Shown here one piece after another: positions 51,421 through 59,721 of a stretch of 64,000 bases of DNA. Within the stretch, counting starts at the first letter, position 1; each line of letters starts with the position of its first letter. The DNA lies in NCBI GenBank assembly GCA_910578455.1, contig CAJTQA010000001.1, positions 62,001-126,000 of the forward strand, written 5' to 3'. This stretch comes from an uncultured Dorea sp. Lineage in GTDB: Bacteria > Bacillota > Clostridia > Lachnospirales > Lachnospiraceae. The notes under the pieces were generated by a model. The model was not told the DNA's origin, ran no database searches, and saw only the letters and a list, made by a program, of their open reading frames with translations. The translations under genes were made by a program, and so were the position numbers.

Positions 51421-52764
51421 CTATTTCTCCCGCTCTTGATTCTTCTCAATAAATTGCTCTATTATTCCCGCCAGCGCGATAGATTCTCCTCTCGTCAGCT
51501 TAAAATCATTTTTTGCAGTGCGATTAATAAGAGCCAGCATATCGCTAATCTCATATCTTAACCCATCGCCCAGAAAAGTTTCGGAATATTTATCCACCTT
51601 TCCTGTATCTTCATAATGTACTTCAAAATATGTAGTTTTCCACCATGGCGCATCCGCTACAATGTAACCTTTTGTTCCCGAAATCAACAGCCGCCCTTCT
51701 GACTTTACACCCAGACCACAAGTCGCAGTTGCAAGCCCAGTCTTATATTTCAGCGTTACTCTTGTAAATAAATCAAGGCCATTGGCCCCATTAATAGAAT
51801 CAAAAGCAATACCCTCGTAATCCAACCCCATTAATTTCAGAATCGGCAGCATCACATAACTGCCTAACTCTATAAAGCTTCCACCATACATAGCATCAGT
51901 GAGTTCCCTGCTGTCAGAGTTTTCCAATTTTGTAAAACACGCCTCAACATTTCGAATGTTTCCAATTATTCCACTGCATGCAATCCCCAGCAATTTTTGA
52001 AACCCCGGACAATAAGACGTTTTAATTCCCTCAAACAAAATCAAGTTGTGTTCCTTTGCATAAGCAAATATTTCCTTTGCCTGTTCCTTTCGCAAAACCA
52101 TTGGTTTTTCACACAACACATGTTTCCTATGTTCTAGCGCGGACTTAATATACTCATAATGTGTCTGATGGGGCGATGCAATATACACAATATCAACTGC
52201 GCCAAAGAAAGCCTCTATATCTTCATAGCATTCTATCTCCCATCTCTTAGCAAACTCTCTGGCACTTTCAAGACGAGGATTATAAACTCCCTGTGTGCTG
52301 ACACCACTGACGAGCTTTGCCTCTGTCATAAAGCGATTTGCGATTCTGCCTGTTCCAATAATACCTATACGTTGAATCTGTTGCCTTTGCTCCCGAAGCA
52401 TTGTGCTGGAGATATTTTTCGTCCTCTCCAGATATACCACCTGACAATAATCTTTCAAGTAATCAAACATTCCCGTCCAATCCGAACCGACAGTAAAAAT
52501 ATCTATATCATATTTTTTAATATCACTGAACTTCTGCCCCGATGATTCCTCTATAATAATCTCATCCGCAAACCCTGTTTTTTTTATATTTTCAATACGG
52601 GTCAGTATCGGGTCAATCACCCCAAGCTTTCCGCGGGTTTTGTCATAGCTTTCTGTAGTTACCCCGACAATCAGATAATCACCTAATGCTTTTGCCCTTT
52701 TAAGCAATCGGTAATGCCCTTCATGGAAGAGGTCAAATGTTCCATATGTAATTACTTTTACCAT
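51421..52764 (-). CDS. TagD-like cytidylyltransferase fused to Gfo/Idh/MocA oxidoreductase
   Basis: Residues 1-130 are a glycerol-3-phosphate cytidylyltransferase-like domain (VITYGTFDLFHEGHYRLL with HEGH; ISSTMLREQ). Residues 132-447 are a Gfo/Idh/MocA oxidoreductase (RIGIIGTGRIANRFM; HRKHVLCEKPMVL). The fusion suggests that a polyol phosphate is made by reduction of a sugar phosphate and then activated, or that both act in one pathway. GGAGGAG precedes the ATG. Confidence 0.82.
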   Translation of the reverse strand: MVKVITYGTFDLFHEGHYRLLKRAKALGDYLIVGVTTESYDKTRGKLGVIDPILTRIENIKKTGFADEIIIEESSGQKFSDIKKYDIDIFTVGSDWTGMFDYLKDYCQVVYLERTKNISSTMLREQRQQIQRIGIIGTGRIANRFMTEAKLVSGVSTQGVYNPRLESAREFAKRWEIECYEDIEAFFGAVDIVYIASPHQTHYEYIKSALEHRKHVLCEKPMVLRKEQAKEIFAYAKEHNLILFEGIKTSYCPGFQKLLGIACSGIIGNIRNVEACFTKLENSDSRELTDAMYGGSFIELGSYVMLPILKLMGLDYEGIAFDSINGANGLDLFTRVTLKYKTGLATATCGLGVKSEGRLLISGTKGYIVADAPWWKTTYFEVHYEDTGKVDKYSETFLGDGLRYEISDMLALINRTAKNDFKLTRGESIALAGIIEQFIEKNQEREK

Positions 52765-52793
52765 TTTATATCTCCTCCACTTCTTGCCTTACA

Positions 52794-55322
52794 TCAAAAT
52801 CTATTTTTTATAAATTCATGTACCTTTTCGCCACTGCTGCCATCGTTGTTGGCCACGATACTCCCATATGCAGCTATTTGCTGTTCTTTGCTAAACACAT
52901 TTCCGATAATATCATCATTAAGGAACCGCCTGAGCGTATTAAATGCATTTTCCTGACAAGCATATATTAGCCAATCTGAATTTTTACAGAACCCAGGTTC
53001 ATGATTTTTAAGCTCTTCCAAGTTAAAATCAATCATAACCTCCTGACATTCATCTGTATCTTCATTCACATCATACAGTTTCCTGTCACAGATAGAAAAC
53101 AACTGATGGACACGCTTTCCCATTCTAACCCTTGAACATGCAAAATAACTCTTCGATTTCGCAGTATAGTATCCACTCTTTTCTCTTTCAAGCATTGGAA
53201 ATGTCGGTTTCCACTCTTCCATCTGTCCAGTCTTTTTGTCTAAGCGAACATACATATTCCCCCAATATGGAGGAAAAACCACATATCTCTCTCCAAACGC
53301 CGGTATATTAAAAGGACGCACTTTACAAACTGCCCCAGTTATCATGTTCTTACACATAAAACCATACGGCAAATCTGAATATTCCTGCACTTCTTCCGTA
53401 TCAGGATTCCATCGTACTATCACATTACCCGAATTGGGCATCATCCATATACTTTCTCCGTCAGAAAGCATAGCAAAACACCCCTTCTGCTTACTTTCCT
53501 TCACTGTCAAAAGCTTTATTTTCCCATTGTTGCTTATCTCCAAAACATAGTTATCTGCTGGTGATGCCAGGAACAATGAATCTCCATATATACAATTTCC
53601 GCCAATCCTTTTCTCCCCATTTACATGCCTGATAAACACATCATTAAAGCCCCTAATATACTCCAGCTGTTCTGTCACTGTATCATATCTTACAATTGCA
53701 GGATATTTATTCGGAATCAGATACAAATAGTTTCCAATACACATAGCTCCCGCAAATGCTCCTCCTTGCTCCAGACAACGCTCTAACAGTATTCGTTTCT
53801 CTATCTTCCTCTCGCCAATGACAAGAATTTCCTGTGCGTTTCCAGGGCATGCATATACCTTCCCATTTACTTCTATTGCTCTCAGGAAATAATTTCCCGA
53901 ACTATATTCTGACAGACTGCAGTAATGCTCATATCTGTAATCATTATTAGGAGCATAGTACAACTGATTGCCCGGCGTAACCAGCCATTCATTATTATCT
54001 GCATAAAACCCCTTTATGATCTCACCCTTCCAGTCGTCCTCCTCTGGTTCCGTATGAATCCGATTATTCAATATAAACATCGGTTTCCCTGCAACCCCAA
54101 ACAGCGACGTTACAGATGTTCCAGAATCACCGATATATGCATCACACACAGCAATAGTAGACGTAATATCCGGTGTATCGTCATAAATTCCTATCCCATT
54201 TTCAATAAACTGCCTCTTCAGCTCTTTATAAAACGGATAATACTGAGCCCGCATAGACTCGAAAGTTGATTCTAAGAGCGGATGCGGCCTCCACACAATG
54301 CAAGCATCCTCTCTTCCGTCAAAACATCGGAATACATATTCCATCTTCTTCAGGAAGTTCTCCGTATTCTGGAGCATTCCTCCGATACTGGTATTATAAA
54401 AATACAATTTTTTCCCTTCTGCCTTGTCCTTCCACTCATCTGGCAAACATTTCGGTTCCTTGCACATCTGGATTACCCTGTCAAACTTCGGTGAACCAAG
54501 CGGCAGAAATTTCTCATCAGGCAGTCCGGCATCAAAAAACTTTCGATACTTCGGCGCTTGTATGACGATATAGTCAGCATTATAGTATGCAGGGCACGAC
54601 ATTTGCCCTTCACTCATTCCACCCGTGGTGGAATAATAAGGTATATATACTAAACATTCCGTATATTTTTTCAATTCTCCGGAATAAAACCTCGGATCTA
54701 CACTTGTAACATAGTTATAATTATCATATGGATTATGTATAAAAACGATATCTGGTTTTCTTTTCTCAAAAGAATATGACTCATAATGCAATGTCGGAAC
54801 GTACGAAGGCAGTTCTGTCCCTTCATAATGCAATGTTCCGAAAGAACCGTCTGGTTTCCTGTCATAATACGGAATCGGCACTACATATGCGTCACAGTCC
54901 GAATCAGCGTCCGATGCTTTCCACACACTCTCCAAAGAATCCCACATTGAGGCTTTATATGGAAGGAACACGATTTCCAGCCGAACCTTAATGTCATTCT
55001 TGATACTATTCTCAATACGTATCAATGATTTTCTTAAACTTTTATATATCTTATTCTCATTTCCCGGCTCACCCTGACTAATAGATTCGTGAACCTGAAA
55101 AATCAGCTCACAATAGCTTTCAAGACAAGAAACCGTCGGCACATCCTCGCCTTCCAGCTGTTCGATCAGCTCTCCCATCTGAATCGCGCCCTGCTGGCAT
55201 TGGCATAGAATATCAATCGCATCGGCATATTGCCGTGCTTTTATCTTTTCCTTCAGCTCATCATGAGCTTCTTCAAGGAGCATTGCAAAATCCATTATCT
55301 GTTTTTTCTGTGCTTTTCTCAT
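52794..55322 (-). CDS. TagF-like transferase with C-terminal beta-propeller-like repeats
   Basis: The 842-residue protein begins with a helical domain (residues 1-100), then a GT-B/CDP-glycerol-phosphotransferase-like part (LPLGSPKFDRVIQM; ACIVWRPHPLLEST; YIGDSGTSVTSLFGVAGKPM), and a C-terminal half with at least four repeats of a blade-like pattern (NKYPAIVRYDTVTEQLEYI; SGNVIVRWNPDTEEVQEY; YWGNMYVRLDKKTGQMEEW). Start is ATG at 55322, nine bases after AGGAGG. It is the first gene of the operon, about 50 bases from the predicted sigma-28 transcription start. Confidence 0.7.
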   Translation of the reverse strand: MRKAQKKQIMDFAMLLEEAHDELKEKIKARQYADAIDILCQCQQGAIQMGELIEQLEGEDVPTVSCLESYCELIFQVHESISQGEPGNENKIYKSLRKSLIRIENSIKNDIKVRLEIVFLPYKASMWDSLESVWKASDADSDCDAYVVPIPYYDRKPDGSFGTLHYEGTELPSYVPTLHYESYSFEKRKPDIVFIHNPYDNYNYVTSVDPRFYSGELKKYTECLVYIPYYSTTGGMSEGQMSCPAYYNADYIVIQAPKYRKFFDAGLPDEKFLPLGSPKFDRVIQMCKEPKCLPDEWKDKAEGKKLYFYNTSIGGMLQNTENFLKKMEYVFRCFDGREDACIVWRPHPLLESTFESMRAQYYPFYKELKRQFIENGIGIYDDTPDITSTIAVCDAYIGDSGTSVTSLFGVAGKPMFILNNRIHTEPEEDDWKGEIIKGFYADNNEWLVTPGNQLYYAPNNDYRYEHYCSLSEYSSGNYFLRAIEVNGKVYACPGNAQEILVIGERKIEKRILLERCLEQGGAFAGAMCIGNYLYLIPNKYPAIVRYDTVTEQLEYIRGFNDVFIRHVNGEKRIGGNCIYGDSLFLASPADNYVLEISNNGKIKLLTVKESKQKGCFAMLSDGESIWMMPNSGNVIVRWNPDTEEVQEYSDLPYGFMCKNMITGAVCKVRPFNIPAFGERYVVFPPYWGNMYVRLDKKTGQMEEWKPTFPMLEREKSGYYTAKSKSYFACSRVRMGKRVHQLFSICDRKLYDVNEDTDECQEVMIDFNLEELKNHEPGFCKNSDWLIYACQENAFNTLRRFLNDDIIGNVFSKEQQIAAYGSIVANNDGSSGEKVHEFIKNRF

Positions 55323-55378
55323 AAATTTTGTCCTCCTGGGCAGCACTACATCAGGTACGCAAAATACCCCATATATTA

Positions 55379-55405
55379 TTATCGGATAAATGCTTAAAAA
55401 GTTAA
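55379..55405 (-). promoter_or_regulatory. Sigma-28 promoter of the glycosylation operon
   Basis: Minus strand TTAACTTT (55398-55405), an 11-base spacer and TCCGATAA (55379-55386) match TAAAGTTT-N11-GCCGATAA at 6/8 and 7/8 with exact spacing. Transcription would start near 55372. This ties expression of the 21-gene operon to FliA, like the flagellins. The rest of the 55323-55692 gap holds the flagellin leader; I see no gene in it. Confidence 0.7.
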
Positions 55406-55570
55406 TGTTATCGCACCATTGGTAATATTAACATATCTTGCAGCTATATGAAAGCTAAAATCACTTATAAACCTCCAGTAAAACTGTTTTCCGAATAAAG
55501 TTTGATAATAAGAACATAAGCAACAAAAAACGGATGAAAAAATCCACACTTTGCTGCTTGCAATCTTAGC

Positions 55571-55689
55571 CGCTTTTCCGGATGAAGGGCCCATAAGGAA
55601 AGCGCAGCAGGCCTGATGGTTCAGGCAAAACAACTACAAAAAGAAACTATGGGGACAAGGAGGTCTCCGGTACAATTCAAGGAGGTTTA
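55571..55689 (+). promoter_or_regulatory. Structured flagellin leader with CsrA-type sites (copy 1)
   Basis: Three stems can be drawn: CGCTTTTCC/GGAAAGCG (571-604, one bulge), GCCTGA/TCAGGC with loop TGGT (611-626), and GGGGAC-AAGGAG-GTCTCC (651-668), whose hexaloop shows GGA. ACAAGGA matches the CsrA consensus core ACARGGA. A second GGA lies 22 bases on, in the ribosome binding site AAGGAGG (679-685). This is the two-site layout known for the Bacillus hag leader. Nearly identical to the leader at 63866-64000. Confidence 0.7.
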
Positions 55690-55692
55690 TTT

Positions 55693-57375
55693 ATGAGAAT
55701 TCAACACAACATAGCTGCATTAAACTCTTACAGAAACTTAACAAATAACAACAGCGCAGTTTCCAAGAACTTAGAGAAACTGTCTTCCGGTTACAGGATC
55801 AACCGCGCTGGCGATGACGCTGCAGGTCTTGCTATTTCCGAGAAGATGCGCGCTCAGATCACAGGTCTTGAGACAGCTCAGAAGAATGCTAACGATGGCA
55901 TTTCCCTTATCCAGACAGCAGAGGGTGCTCTTACAGAAGTTCACTCCATGCTGAACCGTATGGTAGAGCTGGCTAACCAGTCTGCAAACGGAACATATCA
56001 GGATGAGGACCGCGCAAACCTTCAGGCAGAGGTTGCAGCTCTTCAGGACGAGATCAACCGTATCTCCGAAGGAACAAACTTCAATGGTATCAATCTGCTT
56101 GATGGAACCATGGACAGGAGAGTGGCTGTTAGCGGAGAATCAAACGTAGAGGTTACTCCAATTAAAGACGGTCAGCTTGGAAACAAGGCTCAGGCAGGTG
56201 TATTCTCTGTTGATTTCAGCAATACAACAATTACAAATACCGGCACGGCAGCAGCAGCGCCTACATTTACAATCTTCGGAAAAGGAATTCAATTGGACAG
56301 CATGAACTCCGGCGCATCTATATCCGGTGCATCTCTGGCAGCACAGGTTGTAGAGAAGTGGAATGCACAGGCTGATACAGATAAGACATTCCATGGAGCG
56401 AAGATAGAGGCATCTCTTGATGGTGACAAGGTTATCTTTACAATGTCAGACGCGCCGAACGCTGACTGGAACACGGCTGCGACTACAGGCGCATTTACAG
56501 GCGTTACCGGTGGTAATCAGGGCGAAGAGGTTACCGTTACCACAATAAAAGAGCCTGTATCCAGTGCGGAAGGCCGCAAATATGCTCAGGGTTCAATTAC
56601 TCTGACTGAAGATCTCGTAGCTGACGGAAAAACATTAACAATCGGAGATACCACTTATGTGTTTGCTGTAGGCAAAAACAGCGAATTTTCTAAGATGGAT
56701 AATGTGATTGACCTGACTGACATGAAACAGGATGATATTGCTGGTAAGATTGGTGTTGTAGGAATGCGTCTTTCTCAGGCTGCTGCGGACAACAAAAACT
56801 TTAAAGTAGGTACAACAACTACGACTGGCGTTATTACCCTGACTGAAAAAGAAGGCGGCGTAGATTATGCTAAGAATAATCTGCAGGGTGACACATTAGC
56901 TGATAAAAACGATGCTGACGCAGATGACTGGGCAGGTCTTGTAAAGACTGGTTCCGTAAATGTTTCTGCAACCAAGGACGGCTTAACACTTCAAATCGGT
57001 GATACATCGGATGACTTTAATAAGCTGACGGTATCTGTTGGAAACATGAGCTCCGAATCTTTAGGTATTTCCGGCATCGATATCAGCACACAGAAAGGTG
57101 CGGCAGCAGCTGTTGATGTAATCAAGGCTGCAATCAACAAAGTATCCACTACACGTGGTAGCCTTGGTGCTCTTCAGAACCGTCTGGAGCACACCATCAA
57201 CAACCTGAGTGTAACGTCCGAGAACATGACGGCTGCTGAAAGCCGTATCCGTGATGTTGATATGGCAAAAGAGATGATGGCTTACACGAAGAACAACATT
57301 CTCGTTCAGTCTTCTCAGGCTATGTTGGCACAGGCAAACCAGATTCCGCAGGGCGTACTGCAGTTACTCCAGTAG
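55693..57375 (+). CDS. fliC: Flagellin (copy 1)
   Basis: The 560-residue flagellin has the conserved N-terminal D0/D1 part ([39 protein letters not shown]) and C-terminal part ([34 protein letters not shown]; ending [11 protein letters not shown]). The middle 300 residues are variable, rich in Thr, Ser and Asp, and so hold likely O-glycosylation sites; it includes a repeated beta motif (TLTIGDTTYVFAVG). Followed by a terminator and a glycosyltransferase gene. Confidence 0.97.
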   Translation: MRIQHNIAALNSYRNLTNNNSAVSKNLEKLSSGYRINRAGDDAAGLAISEKMRAQITGLETAQKNANDGISLIQTAEGALTEVHSMLNRMVELANQSANGTYQDEDRANLQAEVAALQDEINRISEGTNFNGINLLDGTMDRRVAVSGESNVEVTPIKDGQLGNKAQAGVFSVDFSNTTITNTGTAAAAPTFTIFGKGIQLDSMNSGASISGASLAAQVVEKWNAQADTDKTFHGAKIEASLDGDKVIFTMSDAPNADWNTAATTGAFTGVTGGNQGEEVTVTTIKEPVSSAEGRKYAQGSITLTEDLVADGKTLTIGDTTYVFAVGKNSEFSKMDNVIDLTDMKQDDIAGKIGVVGMRLSQAAADNKNFKVGTTTTTGVITLTEKEGGVDYAKNNLQGDTLADKNDADADDWAGLVKTGSVNVSATKDGLTLQIGDTSDDFNKLTVSVGNMSSESLGISGIDISTQKGAAAAVDVIKAAINKVSTTRGSLGALQNRLEHTINNLSVTSENMTAAESRIRDVDMAKEMMAYTKNNILVQSSQAMLAQANQIPQGVLQLLQ

Positions 57376-57413
57376 GAAGTAATTCGGGATTAATAAAATC
57401 TTGGGATATGTAT

Positions 57414-57442
57414 AGGGGCGAGCTTTTGTTCGCCCCTTTTTC
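57414..57442 (+). terminator. Rho-independent terminator after flagellin 1
   Basis: AGGGGCGA (414-421) and TCGCCCCT (430-437) form an 8-bp GC-rich stem with an 8-base loop, followed by TTTTTC. It separates high flagellin expression from the glycosyltransferase gene, which starts 61 bases later. Confidence 0.88.
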
Positions 57443-57502
57443 TTATGCCTGTGTGATTTTGGAATTCCGGATAAAAACATATACATTAGGAGGTGCGAGG
57501 TT

Positions 57503-59650
57503 ATGAACAACGAAATGCATCCCTTGCTGACGATTGGGATGATATTTAAAAATGATATCCGCTGCCTGGAACGTTGCCTGAAAGCGCTGGAGCCATTGAG
57601 AAGGGCGCTATCGTGTGAATTGGTTATGGCGGACACAGGTTCTGTTGATGGTAGCCGCGAAATAGCAGAACGCTATGCAGATGTTATTTTTGACTTCCCA
57701 TGGAAAGATGATTTTTCGGCTGCCAGGAACGCAGTGATGAGTCGCGCTTCCGGGAAGTGGTATCTTACGGTGGATACTGATGAATATTTGGATGAAGACA
57801 TCTCTGAGCTGACGGCATTTCTGAAGTCTGCTGGAAAACAGCAGAAAAAGGTATGCTCTCTCATACAGCGAAATTATGCTTCCCAGGAGATGAACGGGCT
57901 GTACGCGGACTTTCCTGTAATACGTCTGCTGCTTATGTCTACAGGTTTGCGATACGAAGGCATCATACATGAAAGATGGCCCATCACACCCCAGCAGCTT
58001 CCTAAAGTCCATCTTCTCTCCCGCACAATTTTTCACCATGATGGTTATGCGGAGTCAGATAGCGAGCAGATAAAAGCAAAAAGGAAACGCAACTTAAAAC
58101 TGCTTAAAGAGGCGCTTGATAAAGAACCAGAGAACATGACCGCCCTCTTGCAGTATGTTGAAAGCAGCCGGCAGGAAAAAAATCATCCAGAAATCGTAAG
58201 ACGAGCATTAGCTGCTATCGAAAATAAGTGGACGGGGTGGCAGATTCTTGGGGCGCCTATTTTGCGCCATGCCGTGCGGGCAGCAAGAGAGAGGAACATG
58301 CCGGAGCTGCAAGAATGGATAGAGCAGGCGGAAACACAGTTTCCCTCTTCTTTTTTTACAAGAATTGATGTAGAATACATTGCTTTTTCTTATGACTGGG
58401 ATGAAAAACATTATGTTTCTTGCATACAGCGGGGTGAAAAATGCCTGAGCGCTTTATCGGACTACCGAAACGGCAAAGGAAATCATAATGAGCTAATGTA
58501 CAGTTCGCTATTGATGTCTGCTCCATACTGGGAACAGGGATTAAAAATCTTTTTGGCAGACGCCTACTTAAGAACCGGAAATTCCGGGAAATGTGCAGAA
58601 ATTTTGGCAACACTTAACTGGGCTCTTTTTGACGCGACCCAGACGGAAAATTTCATGCGGGTACTTCGGGAACTCCACTCTATGAGCACCCAAGATACGG
58701 CGCCTATATTGCTGCAATTCTGGGAGGGCATCGGCCGGCCTCTCCCTGACAAGGAAAGCGCGCAAAAACGCCTGGATGCATTTCATAGGGCAGCCGCTCT
58801 GGCCTTTACTGCCCAGAACCAGAAAACCGAGAAAGAACAGAAAGGTTTCTGCCGACTGTCCTATACGTTATTTCAGCCGTTGGCAGATAGCTGCGAGGCC
58901 GGCCGTGGGGCAGCCGTTCTGGAATCGAAAGATATCAGAGAAATACATGATATACTTACGGGAGTCGAAAACTGGAAAGCCTTTCCTTGTGAGGCTCTCT
59001 CATATGCTCTTTCTCTTGGGGTTCCGTTCCCTTTAGAGAACCAGACGCTAAAGCTTGAAGAAATGGATCTTCTTATTGGCAGTATGGCGGCAGACAAAGA
59101 GGCTTTTTATACACTGCTCTGGCGCACGGCAAAAGAAACATCTCAGGGAAGTCTGCAAAAGTTGGCATGGTTAAGAGGACTTGCCCTTGCGGCAATCCAG
59201 ATATATGAATGGAATAGCAAAGAAATATCTGATACGGATGCGGGCATGAGCCTGGCGCGATTATTTGCCTGGACTGAGAGGGAATTTATTTCCAATTATT
59301 ACAGGCCGGAATTGCTTTGCAAGGAAAACATCTGGGCCTTACCGCCTTTACACCGGCTTGGATGGTACTGTGCACAGGCTTTTCAGGCATTGGATGGAGG
59401 CGATCCGGCACAGTATGTAAAAAATCTCCGGTCAGGGCTTAATAGCTGTCAGGAAGGAAAAGCCATGATAGAACATCTGCTCAAGCATACCCCGCAGCTG
59501 CAAAAGAAAGAAGTTCCGGCAGAACTCTCGGCATTGGCAGAGCAGATACGCGCTCTTCTGTCAACTTTTCCCGCAGACTCTCCGGAAGTTAAAGCGCTTA
59601 AGGCAAGTCCGGCATACCAGAAGGTCGCTGAATTAATCGAAAACAAATAG
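57503..59650 (+). CDS. Flagellin-linked GT2 glycosyltransferase (copy 1)
   Basis: The 715-residue protein has an N-terminal GT-A family 2 domain (LLTIGMIFKNDIRCLERCLK; VMADTGSVDGSREIAERYAD; TVDTDEYLDEDI as DXD region) and a long helical, TPR-like C-terminal part (about residues 230-715). Linkage to flagellin and paralogy with the gene at 59722 suggest it adds the first sugar to Ser/Thr of flagellin, as in Clostridioides. AGGAGGTGCGAGGTT precedes the ATG. Confidence 0.85.
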   Translation: MNNEMHPLLTIGMIFKNDIRCLERCLKALEPLRRALSCELVMADTGSVDGSREIAERYADVIFDFPWKDDFSAARNAVMSRASGKWYLTVDTDEYLDEDISELTAFLKSAGKQQKKVCSLIQRNYASQEMNGLYADFPVIRLLLMSTGLRYEGIIHERWPITPQQLPKVHLLSRTIFHHDGYAESDSEQIKAKRKRNLKLLKEALDKEPENMTALLQYVESSRQEKNHPEIVRRALAAIENKWTGWQILGAPILRHAVRAARERNMPELQEWIEQAETQFPSSFFTRIDVEYIAFSYDWDEKHYVSCIQRGEKCLSALSDYRNGKGNHNELMYSSLLMSAPYWEQGLKIFLADAYLRTGNSGKCAEILATLNWALFDATQTENFMRVLRELHSMSTQDTAPILLQFWEGIGRPLPDKESAQKRLDAFHRAAALAFTAQNQKTEKEQKGFCRLSYTLFQPLADSCEAGRGAAVLESKDIREIHDILTGVENWKAFPCEALSYALSLGVPFPLENQTLKLEEMDLLIGSMAADKEAFYTLLWRTAKETSQGSLQKLAWLRGLALAAIQIYEWNSKEISDTDAGMSLARLFAWTEREFISNYYRPELLCKENIWALPPLHRLGWYCAQAFQALDGGDPAQYVKNLRSGLNSCQEGKAMIEHLLKHTPQLQKKEVPAELSALAEQIRALLSTFPADSPEVKALKASPAYQKVAELIENK

Positions 59651-59670
59651 CCTAACAAATCATGTTAAAA

Positions 59671-59715
59671 ACAGGGTGTAAATCCTAAGTAAATTATACG
59701 GATTTTTCACCCTGT
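59671..59715. terminator. Bidirectional terminator between the two glycosyltransferases
   Basis: ACAGGGTG (671-678) and CACCCTGT (708-715) pair, extended inward by AAATCC with GGATTT. It lies between two convergent paralogous genes and has T-rich flanks (T-run inside the right arm), so it can end both transcripts. Confidence 0.75.
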
Positions 59716-59721
59716 TCTCTG

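Noticed and set aside
55323..55346. Longer start for the 842-residue transferase (GTG at 55346)
   Set aside because: The ATG at 55322 has AGGAGG at good spacing; the upstream GTG has none.
55479..55522. Possible sigma-28 promoter for flagellin 1 (TAAAGTTT at 55496-55503; TTTGATAA at 55501-55508)
   Set aside because: The -35-like box has no matching -10 at the right distance, and the TTTGATAA box has only a poor -35. The promoter probably lies in 55440-55560 but I cannot place it.
55394..55633. Minus-strand 79-codon frame in the flagellin leader
   Set aside because: It covers the structured leader and promoter region, has no ribosome binding site and is not a known family.
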